Source: a virus. Taken from it: a DNA stretch of 22,605 nt. Positions 7,866 to 14,031 of the stretch are shown here, piece after piece. The first letter of the stretch is position 1. The number at the start of each line of letters is the position of its first letter. Made by a program: the position numbers and the translations under genes. Location: IMG/VR virus record IMGVR_UViG_3300012920_000302, positions 1 to 22,605 of that record; one strand, 5' to 3'. The notes beneath the pieces are model-generated. The model did no database searches. It had not been told where the DNA came from and saw nothing but the letters and a program-made list of their open reading frames with translations.

Positions 7866-8627
7866 ATGTCAGAACTTCAAACAGGTCAACAAGAGATATT
7901 TGATTACGTAAAGAACAATCTAGGTGAGGGTATGATTGACGTGGAATTAGACCCAAAACACTATCAAACGGCGCTGACTAGAGCCATAGACAGATACAGA
8001 CAACGCAGTTCAAATGCAGTTGAAGAATCTTATGCTTTCTTGAAATTGAAAGAAAATCAAAATACATATATTTTACCAGATGAAGTGATCAATGTGAGAA
8101 AATTATTTAGACGTACAGTGGGTTCCAGAACTGAAGGTGGAGAAGGCGGTACATTATTTGAACCATTCAATTTGGCATACACTAACACTTACCTTTTGAG
8201 AGCAGGTGCTACAGGTGGATTGGCCACTTACTATGCTTTCGCAAGTTATCAAGAATTAGTGGGCAAATTGTTTGGTTCATTTATTCAATTTCATTTTGAT
8301 GTGGCCACAAAAAAATTAACAATCACACAAAGACCAAGAGCAGATCAAGAAACTATCTTGATGCACACGGACAATTTTAGACCTGACATCACATTGTTCA
8401 AAGACATATATTCAAAACCTTGGATCAGAGATTACACACTGGCAGTTTGTAAAACAATGTTGGGTGAAGCCAGAGGCAAATTCAATACCATAGCAGGACC
8501 ACAGGGTGGCACAACTCTCAACGGTGCGGAACTAAAACAACAAGGTCTTGCTGAAATAGAAAGACTGGACCAAGAAATTGGCAACTTTGCTGAAGGTGGC
8601 ACACCACACAGTTTTGTTATTGGTTAA
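7866..8627 (+). CDS. 13: Neck protein gp13-like
   Basis: 253 aa. The N-terminus (QEIFDYVKNNLGEGMIDVEL...YQTALTRAIDRYRQRSSNAVEESY) and following YILPDEVINVRKLFRR, then AFASYQELVGKL, and TITQRPRADQETILMHTDNFRP...KPWIRDYTLAVCKTMLGEARGKF are the recognisable gp13 pattern of T4-like phages. gp13 and gp14 form the neck that closes the packaged head and joins the tail. T4 gp13 is ~309 aa, so this is a compact version. Start ATG 7866 is chosen for the family N-terminus and the adjacent late-promoter box. Transcribed divergently from gp14, unlike the co-directional 13-14-15 order I recall from T4 and cyanophages. Confidence 0.85.
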   Translation: MSELQTGQQEIFDYVKNNLGEGMIDVELDPKHYQTALTRAIDRYRQRSSNAVEESYAFLKLKENQNTYILPDEVINVRKLFRRTVGSRTEGGEGGTLFEPFNLAYTNTYLLRAGATGGLATYYAFASYQELVGKLFGSFIQFHFDVATKKLTITQRPRADQETILMHTDNFRPDITLFKDIYSKPWIRDYTLAVCKTMLGEARGKFNTIAGPQGGTTLNGAELKQQGLAEIERLDQEIGNFAEGGTPHSFVIG

Positions 8628-8643
8628 TTCTTAATCACACTAT

Positions 8644-8651
8644 TTTAAATA
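8644..8651 (+). promoter_or_regulatory. Late promoter box TTTAAATA
   Basis: One mismatch to TATAAATA, 7 nt before the ATG at 8659. The predicted leader is about 2 nt and no Shine-Dalgarno is visible. Confidence 0.5.
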
Positions 8652-8658
8652 AAGCGGT

Positions 8659-8844
8659 ATGTTAGAACAAGACCCGCAAAGAAAATACTCAGATCTCACA
8701 CTGGACGAATTGGAACAAGTGGTAACAGACTTGGAAAATATGAGTATTGCGGCCTTAAAACAAAAGAAAAAAGATCTTAGACATTTGATCTTAAAATCTG
8801 CAGAAGCGGCCAAAAAAGAGATTGAAAGACGTCTCAAAATCTAG
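8659..8844 (+). CDS. Small coiled-coil protein of unknown function
   Basis: 61 aa. Almost wholly charged, with heptad-like Leu/Ile spacing (LTLDELEQVVTDLENMSIAALKQKKKDLRHLI...AAKKEIERRLKI), so a long alpha-helical coiled coil is predicted. No signal peptide, membrane segment or known motif. It lies between gp13 and the dNMP kinase, 31 nt after gp13, with its own late-type box. The Lys-rich second half could bind nucleic acid or a partner protein, but no function is recognised. The codon pattern fits the neighbours and the late box and tight spacing support it as a real gene. Confidence 0.7.
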   Translation: MLEQDPQRKYSDLTLDELEQVVTDLENMSIAALKQKKKDLRHLILKSAEAAKKEIERRLKI

Positions 8845-8850
8845 TATAAT
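8822..8850 (+). promoter_or_regulatory. Sigma70-like promoter for the dNMP kinase
   Basis: TTGAAA (8822-8827), 17-nt spacer, then perfect TATAAT (8845-8850). Transcription would begin around 8857, the A of the kinase ATG. The -35 lies inside the end of the upstream small gene. This suggests early or middle expression by host RNA polymerase. Confidence 0.6.
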
Positions 8851-8856
8851 AAACAA

Positions 8857-9492
8857 ATGCTGATAGGAATTGTAGGACTGATAGGTTCTGGAAAAGACAC
8901 TGTGGCCAATAGACTGGTAGAAAAACACGGTTACCGCAGAGACAGTTTTGCCAAAAGTTTAAAAGACGCAGTGGCATCTATGTTCAATTGGGATCGTGAA
9001 ATGCTGGAAGGCAATACCACAAAGTCAAGAGAATGGAGAGAACAACCTGACGAATTCTGGAGCAAAAAAATGGGCAAATCTGTCACACCAAGATGGGTGT
9101 TACAGTACTTTGGCACAGAAGTCATGCGTGGTCAAATGTATGACGGTATATGGGTAGACAGTTGTATTGGCAGATACAAAGGCCAACCCACTGTGATATC
9201 AGACACTAGATTTGTGAACGAAGTTAAAACCATCAAAGCACACGGTGGCAAAATTGTGTGTGTAAAAAGAGGTGAATTGCCCACACAAAAACAAATGCAA
9301 GAACGTGGTGCTCATCAATCAGAATGGGATTGGTTAGACAGCGAATTTGATTTTGTTATAGACAACAGTGGCACAAAGGAAGAACTGTTTGCCAAAGTAG
9401 ATGACCTAATCGTCAGCAACAAGATCACCCATACGCCAACCCAATCTACGAACACTGCCCAACCGTTGGCAATTGGCGCAAACAGTTTTTAA
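8857..9492 (+). CDS. 1: Deoxynucleoside monophosphate kinase, gp1-like
   Basis: 211 aa. The P-loop is at residues 7-15 (GLIGSGKDT, K13), followed by GYRRDSFAKSLKDAVASMFNW and, near residue 80, TPRWVLQYFGTEVMR, the pattern of T4 gp1-type dNMP kinases. These phosphorylate dNMPs (in T4: dTMP, dGMP and hydroxymethyl-dCMP) to dNDPs to feed phage DNA synthesis. VISDTRFVNEV (~111-121) and FVIDNSGTKEEL (~167-178) fit the later family motifs. The last ~25 residues (after VDDLIVSN) look unconserved and are encoded antisense to the 3' end of the HNH gene, an 87-bp convergent overlap. A sigma70-like promoter lies directly upstream; there is no Shine-Dalgarno. Confidence 0.85.
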   Translation: MLIGIVGLIGSGKDTVANRLVEKHGYRRDSFAKSLKDAVASMFNWDREMLEGNTTKSREWREQPDEFWSKKMGKSVTPRWVLQYFGTEVMRGQMYDGIWVDSCIGRYKGQPTVISDTRFVNEVKTIKAHGGKIVCVKRGELPTQKQMQERGAHQSEWDWLDSEFDFVIDNSGTKEELFAKVDDLIVSNKITHTPTQSTNTAQPLAIGANSF

Positions 9493-9765
9493 ATTGGTAT
9501 AGGCTGTATTTCTTAGATCACCATCCACAAACATCACATCCAGTTGTAATGGATCCTGTGCTTTGAATCCACACATCTCACACTTTTTGAGTTTTTTATA
9601 TCCTGATCTTTGTAGGGGTGTTACACCACCAATTTTTTTGTGCTTGTGAATTCTGTTACAAGTGTCACATCTGCTACGCCAATAGATTTTGCCTGCTTTC
9701 TTGTAGGCATAGGCCCTGGGTCGTGACTTGCACTCCACACACAAAGGTCGCACTGTTTTGTTCAT
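9406..9765 (-). CDS. Zinc-ribbon protein with degenerate HNH endonuclease domain
   Basis: 119 aa. Four CxxC knuckles: C9/C12, C33/C36, C62/C65 and C96/C99, arranged as two zinc-ribbon/HNH-like halves. The second half (CEMCGFKAQDPLQLDVMFVDGDLRNTAYTNLKTVCANCQR) follows the HNH outline, with D81-G82, N86, N91-L92 and the final CxxC, but the position that normally carries catalytic His (VFHIDGD-type) is F79 here. Proteins of this kind, as I recall, are widespread in T4-like cyanophages. Possible roles are nuclease, nicking or DNA binding; loss of the His favours a non-catalytic role. Transcribed against the kinase with an 87-bp 3' overlap, and divergent from gp18. Confidence 0.75.
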   Translation of the reverse strand: MNKTVRPLCVECKSRPRAYAYKKAGKIYWRSRCDTCNRIHKHKKIGGVTPLQRSGYKKLKKCEMCGFKAQDPLQLDVMFVDGDLRNTAYTNLKTVCANCQRLGSVRRLGWRMGDLVADD

Positions 9766-9771
9766 ATATGC

Positions 9772-9779
9772 TATTTACG
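9772..9779 (-). promoter_or_regulatory. Weak late-type box CGTAAATA for the HNH-like gene
   Basis: Matches only the TAAATA core. It ends 6 nt before ATG 9765, giving a predicted 1-nt leader like several other genes here. Confidence 0.4.
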
Positions 9780-9784
9780 TTGCC

Positions 9785-9802
9785 TATATAGGTACCTAAA
9801 TA
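9785..9802. promoter_or_regulatory. 18-bp inverted repeat in a divergent intergenic region
   Basis: TATATAGGT/ACCTAAATA pairs as a 9-bp dyad with one mismatch and contains the perfect palindrome TAGGTACCTA (9789-9798). A second palindrome CCTATATAGG (9783-9792) overlaps it. It sits between the HNH-like gene and gp18 and could be an operator or an overlapping pair of promoters. No function is established. Confidence 0.4.
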
Positions 9803-9814
9803 TGGTAAATTTTG

Positions 9815-9831
9815 TCGTAAAAACCTTACGA
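9815..9831 (+). other. Small hairpin upstream of the gp18 promoter
   Basis: TCGTAA (9815-9820) and TTACGA (9826-9831) form a 6-bp stem with a 5-nt loop. There is no T tract, so it is a poor terminator. It directly precedes the late box at 9835. Confidence 0.35.
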
Positions 9832-9834
9832 TCT

Positions 9835-9842
9835 AATAAATA
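9835..9842 (+). promoter_or_regulatory. Late promoter box AATAAATA for tail sheath
   Basis: One mismatch to TATAAATA. The predicted start near 9848 gives a ~36-nt leader with AAGGAG at 9868-9873, 10 nt before ATG 9884. This conventional leader suits a very highly expressed virion protein. Confidence 0.7.
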
Positions 9843-9883
9843 CTTTCAGTATATACGTACAACTTGCAAGGAGAACACGTAAA

Positions 9884-12800
9884 ATGGCTTTAACATCACC
9901 AGGAGTAGAGGTTTCCGTAATAAACGAAAGTTTTTATGTACCATCAGATGCGGGTACAACACCTCTGTTTATAGTAGCATCTAGTCAAGACAAGGACAAT
10001 GGAGCAGGCACAGGCACAGCGGCAGGCACAACAACTGCGAACGCAAACACTGTATACTTGCTTTCATCACAAAGAGAATTAACAGAAACATTTGGAGATC
10101 CAAAATTCTACACAGATGCTTCAGGTAACCCAATTCACGGTTATGAATTGAATGAGTGGGGCCTACAAGCGGCATATTCATTCTTAGGAATTGCCAACAG
10201 AGCATATGTTTTAAGAGTAAATGTTGACACAGCAGACCTAATTGGTAGTGCAACGGCTCCAACAGCGGCACCGTCAGATGGCACATACTGGCTTGACCTT
10301 GCATCAAGTTCTTATGGTATATTTGAGTGGAGCCAAACAGATCAAAAATTCACAGCAAAAACACCAACGTTGATAACTTCAGTTTCTAACCTGGTAGGAA
10401 ACAGTTCAACAGGTGCACCAAAAACTTCAGTGGGTGCCATTGGTGATTATGCAATCAACACAACACACGTGAGCAACAAAATTTACAAAAAAACTGCTTC
10501 AAACACTTGGGTACATTTGGGTTCAAGTGCTTGGCACAACAGTTTGCCTGTGAAAACAGTTGCTTCAGGAACAACAGTCACAAGTGGACACAACATTCAA
10601 GTTAATGGTGTTCAAGTACAAACGGCTGGTACAGCATTATCAGATGTGGCAACAGCATTTACTAGTGCTAACGTTCCAGGTGTAAGTGCAAGTGTAAACA
10701 GCACAACAGGAAACTTAGAAATTTTCCACAACGGTTTAGGCTTTGGTGATTCAACTGCTGGCTTCAACACAATAAGATTTGAAGAAGGCAATGGAACATT
10801 ATTAGCAGACTTAGGAATCACAGCCGGCACACACAACGGTGTTAAATTCCTACAAGCAAAACACACAAACAGACCAACTTGGAAGACAGCAGACGAGGAC
10901 AGACCAAACGGTTCAGTTTGGTTCAAAACAACTTCTGCTAACTCAGGTGCTAACATTGTTGTAAAACTTTACAGCACAGCAGACGGGTCTTTCAGTTCAG
11001 TAAGTGCTCCGTTGTATGCAACAAATCATCAAGCAATATACAACCTTGATCCATCAAACGGTGGAACAGCGTTGAGCGTTGGCGACTTGTACACACAATT
11101 CAACATCACTGAACAATCAGTAGATGGACAGCAAGATGGCACACCAAATGTAGGTGACTTCCAGGTGTTCAGATACGAAGGTGGTGAAACAATAATTCAA
11201 TCAAAAACAACTTACCCAAGTTTCACAGCAAACGAAACTTTCACTGTAAGAGAATCAGTTAAAAATCAAGAAGCATTAGCGGCGGCCAAAACTGTTACTA
11301 TGGCTTCTGGAGATGGTTCTACACTAGGTGATCAAGAAGACTTTGTGACAGCATTCAACGGTGCTGGTTTCACAAACTTGGTTGCTTCTGTGATCACAGA
11401 AGGTGAGTTCAAAGGTGCAATTCAAATCAAACACAAATTAGGTGGTGAGTTTAGAATGAACAACACATCAGGAACACCACTTGATGACGCAGGATTTGGT
11501 ACAAGTGCCGCACACAGTTATGGTGGATACACTGCCAACAGTACAACACTGGTTGACAACTTATATGTTGCTCCAACAGGTGACTCAGAAGACTCAACTG
11601 TGGGTAACGAAGTGGTTGCCACAAACTGGAAACGTCTAAGTTACACAGCATCAGCAAGTGCTCCAACTGACGAGCCAACAGATGGCACATTATGGTATGA
11701 CACTAAGATTGATGAAGCAGACATTATGACTCACAACGGTACAACTTGGAAAGGTTACAAAGAAGTATACGCAACAACTGATCCAAATGGACCACAGTTC
11801 AGTGCAACTGCACCAACTACACAGTCAGATGGAACTCCACTTGTAGCAAATGACTTATGGATTGACACAAGTGATTTAGAAAACTATCCAAAACTTTACA
11901 AATACAACACATCAGCAACGTTAAGTTCGACTAACACAGCAAACCAAGTGGCAGTTACCACAACAGGTGCGGCTTGGGAATTAGTTGACAAAGCAGACCA
12001 AACCACTGAAGACGGTGTGGTTTTTGCAGATGCTAGATACCACACAGCGGCAGAAAGAAATGCAAACAACAGCACACAGGCTGGCACAGCAAGTTCAATC
12101 AAAGACTTATTAAGCGATTCTTTCTTAGACCCAGATGCTCCAGATCCAGCAAATTACCCACGAGGTATCTTGTTATGGAACACTAGAAGAAGTGGTTACA
12201 ATGTTAAAGAATATAAAAACAATTATATCACAACTACCAAGTATCCAAGTTCAGGTTCTTCAGGACTAGGTAACGTTAGATACAACAACGAATCAGTTGC
12301 AGGTTACTACCCAGACAGATGGGTAACTAAATCTGCCAACAACGCAGACGGTTCAGGAACTTTTGGTAGAAAAGCACAAAGACAAGTAGTTGTAGCACAA
12401 TTGAAATCAGAGATTGCCACTAACCAAGCAATCGGAGAAGATCAGAGAGGTTACAATGTTATTGCTTGTCCTGGATACCCAGAAGTAATACAAAATTTGA
12501 TTGACTTGAACACAGATCGTAACAACACAGCATTTGTTGTGGGTGACACACCTTTAAGATTAGAAGGTACATCAACTGCAATACAAAACTGGGCAACAAA
12601 CTCAGCAGGTGCATTAGACAATAGCGAAGACGGCCTTGTGAGTTCAAGTGATTACTTGGGTGTGTTTTATCCGTCAGGATTGACCACAGACAACGCAGGT
12701 AATTCAATTGTTGTTCCACCAAGTCATATGATTTTGAGAACATTGGCAAACAACGACAACGTGGCATTCCCTTGGTTTGCACCAGCAGGAACTAGACGTG

Positions 12801-13312
12801 GTGTTGTTGACAACGCAACAGCAGTAGGTTACGTTGATTCAGACTCAGGAGAGTTTGAAACAATCAGTGTCACAGAATCTGTAAGAGATTCTATGCACGA
12901 AGTCAAAGTAAATCCAATAACTTTCTTCTCAGGATCGGGTATTGTGAACTTTGGTAACCTAACAATGACCACATCAGGGTCTGCATTAGACAGAATCAAC
13001 GTATCAAGATTGGCAGTGTATCTAAGAAACCAATTAGATGCCATTGCTAAACCGTTTATCTTTGAACCAAATGATGAACTGACAAGAAACGAAATCAAAC
13101 AAGCGATTGAATCATTCTTGTTAGAACTAGTTGGACAAAGAGCGTTGTTTGACTTCCTAGTAGTTTGTGACGACACAAACAACACATCTACTAGAATAGA
13201 CAAAGGTGAACTATATGTGGACATCGCGATTGAACCTGTGAAATCAGTTGAGTTTATCTACATACCGTTAAGATTAAAAAACACAGGAGAAATAGCAAAT
13301 TTAGGGAACTAG
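9884..13312 (+). CDS. 18: Tail sheath protein gp18-like, enlarged
   Basis: 1142 aa, against ~659 for T4 gp18. The N-terminus (MALTSPGVEVSVINESFYVP, then TTPLFIVASSQDKDNG and YLLSSQRELTETFGDPKFY, AYSFLGIANRAYVLRVN) and the C-terminal ~320 residues (EIATNQAIGEDQRGYNVIACPGYPE, ISVTESVRDSMHEVKVNPITFF, NVSRLAVYLRNQLDAIAKPFIFEPND, GELYVDIAIEPVKSVEFIYIPLRL) are typical of contractile sheaths. The protein forms the helical sheath around the tube and contracts on infection. Residues ~120-720 are a Thr/Ser/Gly-rich insertion with several short modules of the form DG(T)xWxDT...YNGTxWK (near 131, 185, 330, 595, 645), probably outward-facing decoration. Strong Shine-Dalgarno AAGGAG and late promoter upstream; gp19 follows after 23 nt. 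Confidence 0.9.
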   Translation: MALTSPGVEVSVINESFYVPSDAGTTPLFIVASSQDKDNGAGTGTAAGTTTANANTVYLLSSQRELTETFGDPKFYTDASGNPIHGYELNEWGLQAAYSFLGIANRAYVLRVNVDTADLIGSATAPTAAPSDGTYWLDLASSSYGIFEWSQTDQKFTAKTPTLITSVSNLVGNSSTGAPKTSVGAIGDYAINTTHVSNKIYKKTASNTWVHLGSSAWHNSLPVKTVASGTTVTSGHNIQVNGVQVQTAGTALSDVATAFTSANVPGVSASVNSTTGNLEIFHNGLGFGDSTAGFNTIRFEEGNGTLLADLGITAGTHNGVKFLQAKHTNRPTWKTADEDRPNGSVWFKTTSANSGANIVVKLYSTADGSFSSVSAPLYATNHQAIYNLDPSNGGTALSVGDLYTQFNITEQSVDGQQDGTPNVGDFQVFRYEGGETIIQSKTTYPSFTANETFTVRESVKNQEALAAAKTVTMASGDGSTLGDQEDFVTAFNGAGFTNLVASVITEGEFKGAIQIKHKLGGEFRMNNTSGTPLDDAGFGTSAAHSYGGYTANSTTLVDNLYVAPTGDSEDSTVGNEVVATNWKRLSYTASASAPTDEPTDGTLWYDTKIDEADIMTHNGTTWKGYKEVYATTDPNGPQFSATAPTTQSDGTPLVANDLWIDTSDLENYPKLYKYNTSATLSSTNTANQVAVTTTGAAWELVDKADQTTEDGVVFADARYHTAAERNANNSTQAGTASSIKDLLSDSFLDPDAPDPANYPRGILLWNTRRSGYNVKEYKNNYITTTKYPSSGSSGLGNVRYNNESVAGYYPDRWVTKSANNADGSGTFGRKAQRQVVVAQLKSEIATNQAIGEDQRGYNVIACPGYPEVIQNLIDLNTDRNNTAFVVGDTPLRLEGTSTAIQNWATNSAGALDNSEDGLVSSSDYLGVFYPSGLTTDNAGNSIVVPPSHMILRTLANNDNVAFPWFAPAGTRRGVVDNATAVGYVDSDSGEFETISVTESVRDSMHEVKVNPITFFSGSGIVNFGNLTMTTSGSALDRINVSRLAVYLRNQLDAIAKPFIFEPNDELTRNEIKQAIESFLLELVGQRALFDFLVVCDDTNNTSTRIDKGELYVDIAIEPVKSVEFIYIPLRLKNTGEIANLGN

Positions 13313-13317
13313 ATTTG

Positions 13318-13325
13318 GGTAAATA
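13318..13325 (+). promoter_or_regulatory. Weak late-type box GGTAAATA before gp19
   Basis: Matches the TAAATA core only. Its 3' A is also the first base of the gp19 Shine-Dalgarno AGGAG (13325-13329), so a transcript starting ~6 nt downstream would exclude that site. gp19 is probably also read from the gp18 promoter. Confidence 0.35.
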
Positions 13326-13335
13326 GGAGAAACAA

Positions 13336-13956
13336 ATGGCAATATCAACTTTATCAAAATTTACAGTACCACTAGCAAACGATCAAAGTTCAGCATCACA
13401 AGGCTTATTGATGCCAAAACTTCAGTATCGTTTTAGAGCGATCCTGGAAAATTTTGGAGTATCAACACCACGTTCAGAACTTACAAAACAAGTGATGGAC
13501 ATAACAAGACCTAATTTGACTTTTGACAAAGTGACACTAGATGTGTACAACTCAAGAGTATATGTAGCAGGTAAACACACTTGGGATCCAATCACAATCA
13601 CTCTTAGAGATGATGTTAACAACTCTGTTAGCAAATTGGTTGGTGAGCAGATTCAGAAACAGTTTGACTTTTTTGAACAGGCAAGTGCGGCATCTGGTAT
13701 TGATTACAAATTTACTGGTAGAATTGAAATGTTAGATGGTGGTAACGGAGCAAGTACACCTTCAGTTTTAGAAACTTGGGAACTATATGGTGCTTATGTT
13801 GAGAACGTTAACTACAACTCATTAGCATACAACACTTCAGAACCAGCAACAATCACATTGTCAGTACAATACGACAACGCAGTACAAACTCCAATTGGAA
13901 CAGGAATTGGTACAGCAGTTGCAAGAACACTTGGTACTTTAAGTACAGGTGGTTAA
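13336..13956 (+). CDS. 19: Tail tube protein gp19-like
   Basis: 206 aa. The T4 gp19 fold pattern is visible: LMPKLQYRFRAILENFGVS (first strand), ELTKQVMDITRPNLTFDKVTLDVYNSRVYVAGKHTWDPITITLRDDV, YKFTGRIEMLDGG, then VLETWELYGAYVENVNYNSLAYNTSEPATITLSVQYDNA. Hexamers of gp19 stack into the inner tail tube through which DNA passes. T4 gp19 is ~163 aa, so this one is moderately longer. The start ATG 13336 has AGGAG 6 nt upstream. It lies 23 nt after gp18, is followed by a terminator at 13987-14013, and its position directly after the sheath gene is the standard order. Confidence 0.9.
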   Translation: MAISTLSKFTVPLANDQSSASQGLLMPKLQYRFRAILENFGVSTPRSELTKQVMDITRPNLTFDKVTLDVYNSRVYVAGKHTWDPITITLRDDVNNSVSKLVGEQIQKQFDFFEQASAASGIDYKFTGRIEMLDGGNGASTPSVLETWELYGAYVENVNYNSLAYNTSEPATITLSVQYDNAVQTPIGTGIGTAVARTLGTLSTGG

Positions 13957-13986
13957 TACAGTTTAGATTAGCATTTATAATACAGG

Positions 13987-14013
13987 AAAAGCGTCTTTAT
14001 AGGCGCTTTTTTT
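13987..14013 (+). terminator. Rho-independent terminator after gp19
   Basis: Stem AAAAGCGTCT (13987-13996) pairs with AGGCGCTTTT (14001-14010) with one T-G wobble and a 4-nt loop, and runs into further Ts. It ends the gp18-gp19 unit and abuts the next late promoter. Confidence 0.85.
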
Positions 14014-14018
14014 GTGGC

Positions 14019-14026
14019 TATAAATA
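14019..14026 (+). promoter_or_regulatory. T4-type late promoter TATAAATA, leaderless geometry
   Basis: Perfect consensus, 5 nt after the terminator T tract and 5 nt before ATG 14032. With T4 spacing +1 is the A of that ATG. It also shows that a GTG at 14014 cannot be the start for this transcript. Confidence 0.8.
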
Positions 14027-14031
14027 ACAGT

